Assembly (NCBI GenBank): GCA_022376925.1 | Contig: JAIOJX010000026.1 | Coordinates: forward strand, 199,678,400-199,742,399 | Direction of reading: 5' to 3' | Source of the DNA: Tragulus kanchil | Taxonomy: Eukaryota; Chordata; Mammalia; Artiodactyla; Tragulidae | Length of the DNA stretch: 64,000 bases | In this document: positions 47,077 to 58,130 of the stretch, in pieces | Layout of the letters: every line of letters begins with the position of its first letter | How positions within the stretch are numbered: position 1 is the stretch's first letter | The notes under the pieces: model-generated | Told to the model about the DNA's origin: nothing | The model's database searches: none | Seen by the model: the letters and a program-made list of their open reading frames with translations, nothing else | Made by a program: the position numbers and the translations under genes

Positions 47077-49273
47077 GCTTTTTGTCTATTTAGCTAATTG
47101 GTATCAAGGTCCCCATCTTAAAATATAGTGACAAAGTATTTTGAAAACACTCATTACCCACTAAGTAATCCTTAAAAGGCTGTTGGGCTGTGTTGCAGAG
47201 TCACATTTTGCAAGTGAAGAATATAATTTGTACTTGTTGTTACTGGCAGGGTGGCTGAGCTAACCTCAATTTTCACCATGCTAATAAATGCAGTGAGGTC
47301 ACTTGTATGGCTCTAGGAATATTTCTTCTTCTTTGTTATAAGCCATGCATTATTTGGCAGCCATTGAAAGATGTAGACATCTGTGTTTTAGTCTTAAAGG
47401 ATCCCCCAGTCGACCACAAGATCCTATTGCCCTTCTTTCATGGTAATAGAATGACCCATGAAAGGCTGGAACAATTTTTTTTCAATTTTAACTTCCCAGA
47501 GCAGTTCAGATTTATAAAGCTGATGGACCCTTTAAAGGATTATGCTTTGACCTTTGAGGATAATTCAAGGGCTGTGAGAGCTTGATGGCTTTGCCTACAG
47601 GCACTTTTCTTTCAAGCCCTTCAGGCTTTCAGGAATCAACATTTAATTTATGATTGAGTCAGACCTCCAGCCTTTCAAACCAGAAGTGAAACTACCTTTG
47701 AAGTCTGGGAAGTGTTCTGTCATTAGCACATTGGTACTTCTGAGATCCTAGCTGTGGACAAATAGCAGAAGTTAAGCAGAACAGCTTTGGCCCCAAACAT
47801 TGGATATTTATTGGGAAGGGAAAAGCGTTCACCAAAGGAGAACTATCCTGTTATAAACTAAAACGAAAATTGACCCTGCAGTTGTCATCACATGATCCAG
47901 AACCTGTGTTTTCTCACCAGTTTTGTTTTATGTCTTTTTAGTGCCTCCTTCTTTCTGTATTTGATCTACTGGCTACCTTTTCACTTCTTTACAATTAAAT
48001 ACTGAGGCAAATACCTACTGCCAGAAAATGACTCACATAATTTATGAAAATGTGGCTCATGAGACTGACAGATCAACGTTGAAATTTAATTTTCTTCTTA
48101 AATAATTTTTAACTGTGACAAAAAAATAACAAAACTTACCATCTTATCTATTTTACATGTTCAGTTCAGCAAGGTCCCCTTTTGTCTATTTAGCTAATTG
48201 GTATCAAGGTCCCCATCTTAAAATATAGTGACAAAGTATTTTGAAAACACTCATTACCCACTAAGTAATCCTTAAAAGGCTGTTGGGCTGTGTTGCAGAG
48301 TCACATTTTGCAAGTGAAGAATATAATTTGTACTTGTTGTTACTGGCAGGGTGGCTGAGCTAACCTCAATTTTCACCATGCTAATAAATGCAGTGAGGTC
48401 ACTTGTATGGCTCTAGGAATATTTCTTCTTCTTTGTTATAAGCCATGCATTATTTGGCAGCCATTGAAAGATGTAGACATCTGTGTTTTAGTCTTAAAGG
48501 ATCCCCCAGTCGACCACAAGATCCTATTGCCCTTCTTTCATGGTAATAGAATGACCCATGAAAGGCTGGAACAATTTTTTTTCAATTTTAACTTCCCAGA
48601 GCAGTTCAGATTTATAAAGCTGATGGACCCTTTAAAGGATTATGCTTTGACCTTTGAGGATAATTCAAGGGCTGTGAGAGCTTGATGGCTTTGCCTACAG
48701 GCACTTTTCTTTCAAGCCCTTCAGGCTTTCAGGAATCAACATTTAATTTATGATTGAGTCAGACCTCCAGCCTTTCAAACCAGAAGTGAAACTACCTTTG
48801 AAGTCTGGGAAGTGTTCTGTCATTAGCACATTGGTACTTCTGAGATCCTAGCTGTGGACAAATAGCAGAAGTTAAGCAGAACAGCTTTGGCCCCAAACAT
48901 TGGATATTTATTGGGAAGGGAAAAGCGTTCACCAAAGGAGAACTATCCTGTTATAAACTAAAACGAAAATTGACCCTGCAGTTGTCATCACATGATCCAG
49001 AACCTGTGTTTTCTCACCAGTTTTGTTTTATGTCTTTTTAGTGCCTCCTTCTTTCTGTATTTGATCTACTGGCTACCTTTTCACTTCTTTACAATTAAAT
49101 ACTGAGGCAAATACCTACTGCCAGAAAATGACTCACATAATTTATGAAAATGTGGCTCATGAGACTGACAGATCAACGTTGAAATTTAATTTTCTTCTTA
49201 AATAATTTTTAACTGTGACAAAAAAATAACAAAACTTACCATCTTATCTGTTTTTACATGTTCAGTTCAGCAG
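47077..49273 (+). repeat. Direct duplication D15 (period 1100 bp)
   Basis: The segment 47077-48176 recurs at 48177-49273, joined at TTTTGTCTATTTAG. Its first part (47080-47450) also occurs at 45973-46345, so that stretch is present three times. Copy 1 ends with CTATTTTACATG where copy 2 has CTGTTTTTACATG. Confidence 0.9.
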
Positions 49274-49320
49274 TGTTAAGGATATTCACATTGTTATGCA
49301 AGCAATCTCCATAACTTTTT

Positions 49321-49647
49321 TTTTTAAAGATTTATTTATTTATTTATTTTGGGCAGGGGTCGGGTTGGGGAAGGAGGGGAGCGGGCAGGCCACTTCCGTT
49401 GGTCTTTCATTTCTCTATTTTCATCCATCTTTGTTCTTTGACTCCTATGGGCCTCCCATCGTGGTGGTATCTGTTGTCACAGAGCACTGGCTCTGGGCAC
49501 ATGCGCTCCAGAGCTCTGGCTCAGTAATTGGACACATCGGTCCAGCCGCCCCGCGGCACATGGGATCTTCCCAGGCCAGGGATCGAACCGGCGCCCCTTG
49601 CACTGCAAGGCGGTTTCCTTACCCACTGGACCACCAGGGGAAGCCCC
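49321..49647 (-). mobile_element. tRNA-Glu-derived SINE, C-rich (B-type) tail
   Basis: On the minus strand it starts GGGGCTTCCCCTGGTGGTCC and has B-box-like GGTTCGATCCC. After the CCAACGGAAGTGGCC motif comes TGCCCGCTCCCCTCCTTCCC, then an AAATAAATAAAT run. A perfect 15-bp target-site duplication, TCTCCATAACTTTTT, lies at 49306-49320 and 49648-49662. Confidence 0.9.
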
Positions 49648-49659
49648 TCTCCATAACTT

Positions 49660-50890
49660 TTTAAGTCTTATAAAACTGAGACTGTACCTACTAAGCAACA
49701 ACTTTCCATTCCCTCCTCCTCCAGCTGCTGGCCATGGGTGTTTTGCTTTCTGTTCTGGTGAATTTGCCTACATTAGATACCTCATATGAATGAAAGGATG
49801 CCGTGTTTGTTTTCTGTGACCGGCTCATGTCACTTAGCTAATGTCCTTAAGGTCTGTCCTTCCATGTTGTAGCATGTGACAGGATTTCTGTTCTTTTTAA
49901 GGCTAGTAATACTCCAGTGTGTCTGTGTCTATACATAGGCACACTACGTTTTGTTAATCTGTCTATCTGTGGATGGACATTTGAGTTGATTCTTCCTTTT
50001 GGCTATTGTGAATAGCATGGCTATGAACACAGGTGTGCAGATCTCTCTTTGAAATCCTGCCTTCAGTTTTTTGGCTATGTACCTGATTGTTGGAAATTAT
50101 GGTAATTCTATTTTTAATTTTTAAAGTAACTGCTAAACTGTTTTTCATAGTGACGGTACCATTTTACTTAGTTTCTAACCAACAAGGTACAAGATCTTCC
50201 AGTTTTTCACATCATTACCAATACTTGGTTTTTGTTTTGTTCTTTGTTTTTTAAATAGTCACCTAAGGGGTGTGAGATGATAAATCGCATTATGGTTTCA
50301 ATTTGCATTTCTCAAATAGTGATGTTGAGCCTCTTGCTATATGTTTGTTGGTAATCTGTATATCATCTTTGAAGAAATATCCAATCAAGTCCTTTGCCCA
50401 TTTTTAAATTTTTTGTTGGCATTTTTGTATATTATGGATACTCTTTATCAGATACATGATTTGCAAATATTTTATTTCATTCTGTAGATTGCCTTCTTAC
50501 TCTATTGATTATATCCTTTGATGCACAGTTTTTAAGTTTGTAGTTCCATTTTTTGTATCTTCTTTGTTGCTGTTGCATTTGCTTTTGGTGTTATATCTGA
50601 GAAATTATTACCAAGTCCAATATTAGGACTCTTGCCATTTTTTCTGGGGACTTTATACTTTGAAGTCTTACATTTAGGTTTTTGATAGAGATTGCATTGA
50701 TTCTATAGATTTCTTTGGGTAGTAGTGATATCTTAGCATTAATAAGTCTTCTAGTCTATAACCACACAAGGTCTTCCAATTTATGTTGCATCTTTCATTT
50801 CTTTCAGCAGTGCCTTCTAGTTTTCACCATAGAAGTCTTCCACCTCCTTGGTTAAGTTTATTCCAAAGTATTCTTTTTTTGACGCATTTC
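49660..50890 (-). mobile_element. L1 LINE fragment, 3' region (antisense)
   Basis: It has the typical antisense L1 3' pattern, including TGGCTATTGTGAATAGCATG, GGTGTGAGATGATAAATCGC and ATTTGCATTTCTCAAATAG. It is old and diverged with no reading frame. Its end (50605-50890) is repeated at 51718-52003 by D16. Confidence 0.78.
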
Positions 50891-52797
50891 ATTTTTAATT
50901 TTATTTAATTTTAATTAATTTAGATCTAAATTCGACTGCTCTGGAGCACTTGAAATATGTTTGTGAGACTGAACTTAACATTTAATTTTAATTAATAGAG
51001 GTCCCAAATCAAATAGCCAAATGTGGCTAGTGGCTACCATTTTGGTCAGTGTAGATGCAGAATATTTCTATCATTACCTTTCTGTTGTACAGCGCTGCCT
51101 TGGAATATGTTTATAGTATCTCTCTTGTAGGTTATTTGTATTCTAAACCTAACTCTAATTGTACATTTAAACTCTTTGTCCTGCTGGTAAGGTGTCCAGA
51201 CCATTGACATGGGCAGCTTGCTGTGTGTGTTCCACTTTAGCCTTGTGAAAAGTGTTAACAGGAAAGATTAAGGTACAGACCACTGGCTATTACCTCAGTT
51301 CGGGATGAGGAGTAGGGACACCTTTCCATGTGTGAAACTCAAATAGGTGATAGAGTCCAAGACCAATGGAAAGACACTGGAAAGGACCAAGAGGGTAAAA
51401 GTATCTACCTGCCTGAGAGAGTGTTATGTCAGATATTGAGCATTTTTCCAAACTGTTCCTCCCTGTTCCCCCTATTCCCTAAAGGTGATTAAAAGGAGAT
51501 TAGTTATTAGAAAGAAAGAATTAGTTCAGTAGTGCTTTAAAAAAAAGGACAACTCTGAGGGTATACACTTCAATGAAGAGTTATTCCCAGATGCTTGTCT
51601 TATCGAGGTATAGATGAAATTAGTTCCCACATCTTCCATGTTACAAATCGCCTTTCCTTACTTGCTTTCCCATTCAGATATCTCCTTTATATTTTTTTGT
51701 TTATTTGGTGTTAAGAGTTATTACCAAGTCCAATATTAGGACTCTTGCCATGTTTCTGGGGACTTTATACTTTGAAGTCTTACATTTAGGTTTTTGATAG
51801 AGATTGCATTGATTCTATAGATTTCTTTGGGTAGTAGTGATATCTTAGCATTAATAAGTCTTCTAGTCTATAACCACACAAGGTCTTCCAATTTATGTTG
51901 CATCTTTCATTTCTTTCAGCAGTGCCTTCTAGTTTTCACCATAGAAGTCTTCCACCTCCTTGGTTAAGTTTATTCCAAAGTATTCTTTTTTTGACGCATT
52001 TCATTTTTAATTTTATTTAATTTTAATTAATTTAGATCTAAATTCGACTGCTCTGGAGCACTTGAAATATGTTTGTGAGACTGAACTTAACATTTAATTT
52101 TAATTAATAGAGGTCCCAAATCAAATAGCCAAATGTGGCTAGTGGCTACCATTTTGGTCAGTGTAGATGCAGAATATTTCTATCATTACCTTTCTGTTGT
52201 ACACCCTGCCTTGGAATATGTTTATAGTATCTCTCTTGTAGGTTATTTGTATTCTAAACCTAACTCTAATTGTACATTTAAACTCTTTGTCCTGCTGGTA
52301 AGGTGTCCAGACCATTGACATGGGCAGCTTGCTGTGTGTGTTCCACTTTAGCCTTGTGAAAAGTGTTAACAGGAAAGATTAAGGTACAGACCACTGGCTA
52401 TTACCTCAGTTCGGGATGAGGAGTAGGGACACCTTTCCATGTGTGAAACTCAAATAGGTGATAGAGTCCAAGACCAATGGAAAGACACTGGAAAGGACCA
52501 AGAGGGTAAAAGTATCTACCTGCCTGAGAGAGTGTTATGTCAGATATTGAGCATTTTTCCAAACTGTTCCTCCCTGTTCCCCCTATTCCCTAAAGGTGAT
52601 TAAAAGGAGATTAGTTATTAGAAAGAAAGAATTAGTTCAGTAGTGCTTTAAAAAAAAGGACAACTCTGAGGGTATACACTTCAATGAAGAGTTATTCCCA
52701 GATGCTTGTCTTATCGAGGTATAGATGAAATTAGTTCCCACATCTTCCATGTTACAAATCGCCTTTCCTTACTTGCTTTCCCATTCAGATATCTCCT
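50605..52797 (+). repeat. Direct duplication D16 (period about 1113 bp)
   Basis: The segment 50605-51687 recurs at 51718-52797. The filler at 51688-51717 (ATATTTTTTTGTTTATTTGG then TGTTAAGAG) is a corrupted version of TTTGCTTTTGGTGTTATATC before copy 1. A visible difference is ACAGCGCTGCC versus ACACCCTGCC. Confidence 0.9.
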
Positions 52798-52915
52798 TGA
52801 TCTGACTTTAACCATATTAAAATGTTTTGAGAAAAAGAAAGAAAAGCATCTCGAGGTATTTAACCTCACCTTTCCTTGAGAAGGGAAGCATAATTGCCAC
52901 CCTGTACACTTACAA

Positions 52916-53123
52916 AGGACTTCTCTGGCAGCTCTGATAGTAAAGAACTCCCTGGCAATGCAGGAGACCCAGGTCCGATCCCTGGGTCAGGAAGATCCCC
53001 TGGAGAAGGGAATGGTTACCCACTGCAGTATTCTTGCCTGGAGAAGCCCATGAACCAAGAGCCTGGCAGGCTGCAGTCCCATGGGGTCACAAAGAGTCAG
53101 ACACAGCTGAACAACTAACACTT
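52916..53123 (+). mobile_element. Bov-tA SINE
   Basis: It has the canonical order GACTTCTCTGGCAGCTCTGA, CCAGGTCCGATCCCTGGGTC, GGAGAAGGGAATGGTTACCC and CATGGGGTCACAAAGAGTCA. It is the best-preserved Bov-tA in the window and the strongest single ruminant marker. Confidence 0.93.
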
Positions 53124-54416
53124 CCACGTTTGCAAACAGGGTTCCATATGGTGGCTACTGCTTCTGCTCTCCCAAGGACCACAGCTCTTCTCAGATAGTC
53201 TGCTTCCTGCCTTCTGGTACCAGAGATGGGGACAAAGGGTGGTCATGCAGCTGCAAGTGATAGAGGTGGCACATGCCCTGTGAAGCTCTTTCCTGCCCCA
53301 TTCTTTGTTTTATTTAGAAATCCTGGGGACATGCTGAGTATTATTTGACAGTGAGCTGTTTCCCCCACCTATAGCCCAGCTTATCAGTTAGGATGCTACT
53401 AAGGAAAGGAGAATTGATTAGAAAAGATGCTGAAGGGGAAGGAAGTTTATTAACCCTGAGGCTAGATGATCTTTGGTCTCTTCACCAGCACCCTCAGTCT
53501 GCGTTCCTGCAAGGATCCCACTGAGTGAGTGACTGACAGACATCCACACAGGTGTCTCCAGCGGGCATTCATTGCCCTCCCAGAACACTGTCAGTCATGT
53601 TTCAGATACTTGAAATGAGTCTTTCTGTGTTCCTTGTTTGTTTGAGGGGTTTTGTTTGTTTGTTTGTGTTTTGTCTTTGTTGACTTTAGACTATCAAGGC
53701 ATTTCTGGGTTTCGTTTTTGCCCATGTCAGCTAGGAAAGGTATCATTTCCCTGGCTAATTCCTAGCGTGCAGTAAAAGGAGCCCTGATGTTTTGACCCAC
53801 TCTAAGATGCTCATTTCATCCCTAATGAAGAGGACCAAAAATAACTGAAATTCACCTTGAATCTGAATTTGCTGCCAGGGCAAAAGAACACTAGATGAGT
53901 AAGGACTTCTTTGTATGACATCAGTATAAAGAAAAGAATTTATGGCTGATGTAGCAGACATGTAAATTAAAATAAATACCGAGCTTATAGTGTGTTCCAG
54001 GGTGAACCAGATAAAAATGCTAAAGAATTAAAAGAGGTAAAGGTAGTGGGGATAAGCTGGGAGTGACCTTTATTTTGACATTTCTGTGGGCTAAACTGGA
54101 CTATGAATGATTTTCGTCCAGGTAGTTTTAGGTACAAAGCATGGGTGTTTTCTAAAAGTGTGTTTTTGTTTTTTACAAATATATGTGCAGCTCATACTTC
54201 TAGAACCTTCTTACTAGTGTCAGATTGTGTTGATTCAATTCTAAGGTTCAGTTTTAACCTAATAAAGGCCTTTTGTTGAGGTGGAATGGATATACATGGC
54301 AAAGGTTGGAAATTTTCCAAAAGTCATTCAGGAGATCACAGCTCCACTGTTGAACACTGCGAATGTGATTGTCCCACTTGTGAAAAAATCTAATTATTGT
54401 GCTTCTCTGAACTTAG

Positions 54417-54532
54417 AGCTATAAAAAAGAGAGGGACAGAGAAAACATACTCTTCCACCTCACATCCGGCAGCCGAAGGACTGTGTCTCCATCTCATCCC
54501 AAAGCCAGATCACCAGCTTCCTCCCGACTTTG
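54417..54532 (+). CDS. MAP7: MAP7 exon 7 (copy 1)
   Basis: This 116-bp exon lies between AACTTAG and GTAAGT. It starts on a full Ser codon and ends on two bases of a Trp codon. It reads SYKKERDRENILFHLTSGSR, then RTVSPSHPKARSPASSRL. It corresponds to the human segment beginning SYKKERERENVLF, with one extra residue near FHLTSG as I recall. It is a Ser/Pro-rich linker with several SP sites. Copy 2 at 55522-55637 has Ser in place of this Thr. Confidence 0.93.
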
Positions 54533-54862
54533 GTAAGTGAAATGTAAGAGCCTGGCAGGGTTGTTCCATGTTTGAGAATGAGTAGTCTCTGTCCTCTGAG
54601 AAGAAACAGTTCTCCTCACACTATATGGCCTTCACTTACAGAGTAACATTTTTCCTTAACGGAAAGAAAAAAGAAACCTGGAATGAGCCATTAAAGCGAA
54701 TACTCCTGTGTTCGCCATGTAAGATACATGTTCCCACAGCTAAATACCTTCATTTCTCTTCGTGTCAGCGTTCCCAAGACTATTGCATGGTAGAGACAGT
54801 GGGGCAAGGAGGGTTCTGGGGAGCCTGGTCTCATGTTCCCTCTCTCTTTGCTTGCTGCCCAG

Positions 54863-54970
54863 GCTCCCATCCAAGTCGTTTCCTCATCTACCTGGCACCC
54901 CCAGGCCAGCATCCTCCACACCTCCTGGACCAGTCAAAGCAGCCCCTGCTCAGCTCCGGCCTCCCTCCCC
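54863..54970 (+). CDS. MAP7: MAP7 exon 8, truncated copy (assembly break)
   Basis: The acceptor GCCCAG and the first 108 bases match the complete exon 8 at 55967. It reads LPSKSFPHLPGTPRPASSTP and continues to LRPPSP. At 54971 the match stops and unrelated C-rich filler follows, giving an in-frame TGA at 55008-55010 and no donor. The break falls exactly at the D17 junction, so it is best explained as an assembly error. Confidence 0.85.
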
Positions 54971-55521
54971 AACCCTCGGCAAAACCCAAAGCCAAGCCCC
55001 CCCCACTTGACTTTTGGGTAAATTATAAATACCGAGCTTAAAAGTTATGGCTGATGTAGCAGACATGTAAATTAAAATAAATACCGAGCTTATAGTGTGT
55101 TCCAGGGTGAACCAGATAAAAATGCTAAAGAATTAAAAGAGGTAAAGGTAGTGGGGATAAGCTGGGAGTGACCTTTATTTTGACATTTCTGTGGGCTAAA
55201 CTGGACTATGAATGATTTTCGTCCAGGTAGTTTTAGGTACAAAGCATGGGTGTTTTCTAAAAGTGTGTTTTTGTTTTTTACAAATATATGTGCAGCTCAT
55301 ACTTCTAGAACCTTCTTACTAGTGTCAGATTGTGTTGATTCAATTCTAAGGTTCAGTTTTAACCTAATAAAGGCCTTTTGTTGAGGTGGAATGGATATAC
55401 ATGGCAAAGGTTGGAAATTTTCCAAAAGTCATTCAGGAGATCACAGCTCCACTGTTGAACACTGCGAATGTGATTGTCCCACTTGTGAAAAAATCTAATT
55501 ATTGTGCTTCTCTGAACTTAG

Positions 55522-55637
55522 AGCTATAAAAAAGAGAGGGACAGAGAAAACATACTCTTCCACCTCACATCCGGCAGCCGAAGGTCTGTGTCTCCATCTC
55601 ATCCCAAAGCCAGATCACCAGCTTCCTCCCGACTTTG
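55522..55637 (+). CDS. MAP7: MAP7 exon 7 (copy 2)
   Basis: It has the same splice sites and length as 54417-54532. One base differs: T at 55585 instead of A at 54480, giving RRSVSP instead of RRTVSP. This copy leads in sequence into complete exon 8 copies, so it may be the more reliable one. The difference could be an allele or a sequencing error. Confidence 0.9.
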
Positions 55638-55966
55638 GTAAGTGAAATGTAAGAGCCTGGCAGGGTTGTTCCATGTTTGAGAATGAGTAGTCTCTGTCCT
55701 CTGAGAAGAAACAGTTCTCCTCACACTATATGGCCTTCACTTACAGAGTAACATTTTTCCTTAACGGAAAGAAAAAAGAAACCTGGAATGAGCCATTAAA
55801 GCGAATACTCCTGTGTTCGCCATGTAAGATACATGTTCCCACAGCTAAATACCTTCATTTCTCTTCGTGTCAGCGTTCCAAGACTATTGCATGGTAGAGA
55901 CAGTGGGGCAAGGAGGGTTCTGGGGAGCCTGGTCTCATGTTCCCTCTCTCTTTGCTTGCTGCCCAG

Positions 55967-56250
55967 GCTCCCATCCAAGTCGTTTCCTCATCTACCTGGC
56001 ACCCCCAGGCCAGCATCCTCCACACCTCCTGGACCAGTCAAAGCAGCCCCTGCTCAGCTCCGGCCTCCCTCCCCTGGCAACATCCGTCCTGTCAAGAGAG
56101 AAGTCAGAGTGGAACCAGAGAAAAAAGATCCTGAGAAGGAACCTCAGAAAGTTGCCAATGAGCCCTCCCTCAAGGGCAGAACGCCTTTGGTGAAGGTGGA
56201 AGAAGCCACGGTTGAGGAGGGGCCGCCAGTCGAACCAGTGTCTGTCCCTG
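55967..56250 (+). CDS. MAP7: MAP7 exon 8 (copy 2, complete)
   Basis: This 284-bp exon lies between GCTGCCCAG and GTAGGA. Its first base completes the Trp codon of exon 7, and it ends on the first base of the next codon. It encodes LPSKSFPHLPGTPRPASSTP, then a Pro-rich part, then SPGNIRPVKREVRVEPEKKD and on to VEEGPPVEPVSVP. The KDPEKEPQKVANEPSLKGR block is strongly conserved with human MAP7. It is a disordered Pro-rich and Lys/Glu linker before the MAP7 domain. An identical copy lies at 57089-57372. Confidence 0.95.
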
Positions 56251-56559
56251 GTAGGAATCCACTGACCGGTGATGGAATAGGGATGCGTGCACTCTTCCTT
56301 CTCTCCTATACTGTTTTTACTTAGCCCGCCCTCCCTCCCTCCTTCCCTTCTTCCAGAAATTTTACTCTGAGACTAATTTGGGGACCTTGTCTTAAGTATA
56401 ATCTTCTTACATATAAAGAAGGAATCATCCATTCGACAGCCTATTGCTGGAGCCTCAGCATATTTATTTCAGGAACAGTTTGGGATTCCTTTCATTGGTG
56501 GAATCCAATAATTGGACAAAATGTGGTATTTAGAGCACCTGTACCAGAATCATTTTGTT

Positions 56560-58130
56560 TGTGTATTGCTCTGTAACAAATGAGGCCCAAATTTTATAGC
56601 TTGCAACAACAGATGATCACTGTATCACGCAGAGTCTTGGGTCAGGAGTTTGAGGGCAGTTCAGCTGGGTTGTTCGAGGATGGTTCACACCCAGGGCTGT
56701 TGGCAGGCGGCCTTCATTTCACGATGCATGAACCTCGTCATAGAGTTGTTTGATGTCATCACAGTCTGTCTGCTCAGTCAGCTGACTTCGCCTAGACTGA
56801 TGGATTTGGAGGAAAGAAACACAAGGATCCCACAGTATGTTTTATGCCTCATCTCAGAAGTCACACATGGAGAAGTCAACATTGTCACACAGTTTATTAG
56901 AAGCCTGGAATGAGCCATTAAAGCGAATACTCCTGTGTTCGCCATGTAAGATACATGTTCCCACAGCTAAATACCTTCATTTCTCTTCGTGTCAGCGTTC
57001 CAAGACTATTGCATGGTAGAGACAGTGGGGCAAGGAGGGTTCTGGGGAGCCTGGTCTCATGTTCCCTCTCTCTTTGCTTGCTGCCCAGGCTCCCATCCAA
57101 GTCGTTTCCTCATCTACCTGGCACCCCCAGGCCAGCATCCTCCACACCTCCTGGACCAGTCAAAGCAGCCCCTGCTCAGCTCCGGCCTCCCTCCCCTGGC
57201 AACATCCGTCCTGTCAAGAGAGAAGTCAGAGTGGAACCAGAGAAAAAAGATCCTGAGAAGGAACCTCAGAAAGTTGCCAATGAGCCCTCCCTCAAGGGCA
57301 GAACGCCTTTGGTGAAGGTGGAAGAAGCCACGGTTGAGGAGGGGCCGCCAGTCGAACCAGTGTCTGTCCCTGGTAGGAATCCACTGACCGGTGATGGAAT
57401 AGGGATGCGTGCACTCTTCCTTCTCTCCTATACTGTTTTTACTTAGCCCGCCCTCCCTCCCTCCTTCCCTTCTTCCAGAAATTTTACTCTGAGACTAATT
57501 TGGGGACCTTGTCTTAAGTATAATCTTCTTACATATAAAGAAGGAATCATCCATTCGACAGCCTATTGCTGGAGCCTCAGCATATTTATTTCAGGAACAG
57601 TTTGGGATTCCTTTCATTGGTGGAATCCAATAATTGGACAAAATGTGGTATTTAGAGCACCTGTACCAGAATCATTTTGTTTGTGTATTGCTCTGTAACA
57701 AATGAGGCCCAAATTTTATAGCTTGCAACAACAGATGATCACTGTATCACGCAGAGTCTTGGGTCAGGAGTTTGAGGGCAGTTCAGCTGGGTTGTTCGAG
57801 GATGGTTCACACCCAGGGCTGTTGGCAGGCGGCCTTCATTTCACGATGCATGAACCTCGTCATAGAGTTGTTTGATGTCATCACAGTCTGTCTGCTCAGT
57901 CAGCTGACTTCGCCTAGACTGATGGATTTGGAGGAAAGAAACACAAGGATCCCACAGTATGTTTTATGCCTCATCTCAGAAGTCACACATGGAGAAGTCA
58001 ACATTTCTGTCACACAGTTTATTAGAAGCAGGTCACTAGCTTCAGCTCCCGCTCAAGTGGAGGGGATTAGTCGCTACCTTTTACAAGGAGGGTTTTCAAA
58101 AAAAAAATCATGGAAATATTTTTAAACCAC
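56560..58130 (-). repeat. Ancient interspersed repeat, family not resolved (interrupted by the D18 join)
   Basis: ATTGCTCTGTAACAAATGAG, then GGGTCAGGAGTTTGAGGGCA, then GCTGGGTTGTTCGAGG and CTCAGAAGTCACACATGGAG resemble a widespread old mammalian LTR-like repeat read in antisense. I cannot name the family securely. The part 56560-56902 is repeated at 57682-58025. Confidence 0.4.
57089..57372 (+). CDS. MAP7: MAP7 exon 8 (copy 3, probable assembly duplicate)
   Basis: It is identical to 55967-56250 with the same acceptor and donor, and is carried by D18. Including both full copies would add 284 bp and shift the frame. Confidence 0.87.

Larger units (their letters stand above)
45248..47455 (+). 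repeat. Direct duplication D14 (period about 1107 bp), contains MAP7 exon 6
   Basis: The segment 45248-46345 recurs at 46363-47455. The filler at 46346-46362 (GAAAAACCCATGAAAACC) is a disturbed form of GACCCATGAAAGGC, which follows copy 2. Copy 2 lacks 8 bases, TCCCTACT, near its start. Confidence 0.9.
45538..54416 (+). other. MAP7: MAP7 intron 6 region
   Basis: It holds the rest of D14 with a second exon 6, D15 at 47077-49273, a B-type SINE and an L1 fragment at 49321-50890, D16 at 50605-52797, a Bov-tA at 52916-53123, and unrecognised sequence at 53124-53940. D17 starts at 53941. The acceptor is CTGAACTTAG. Confidence 0.82.
53941..56074 (+). repeat. Direct duplication D17 (period about 1105 bp), contains MAP7 exon 7 and part of exon 8
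   Basis: The segment 53941-54970 recurs at 55046-56074. The filler at 54971-55045 (AACCCTCGGCAAAACCCAAA and on) partly mimics ATAAATACCGAGCTTATAG downstream. One substitution changes exon 7 (A at 54480, T at 55585). An extra C lies at 54770-54776. Confidence 0.9.
55781..58025 (+). repeat. Direct duplication D18 (period 1122 bp), contains MAP7 exon 8
   Basis: The segment 55781-56902 recurs at 56903-58025, joined at GAAGCCTGGAATGAGCC. Copy 1 has AACATTGTCACAC where copy 2 has AACATTTCTGTCACAC, just before the join. Together with D17, exon 8 is present three times. Confidence 0.9.

Noticed and set aside
47307..48685. Repeated 92-codon open frame (MALGIFLLLCYKPC start)
   Set aside because: It is intronic, matches no family I know, and appears twice only because of D15. 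I see no splice or promoter support.
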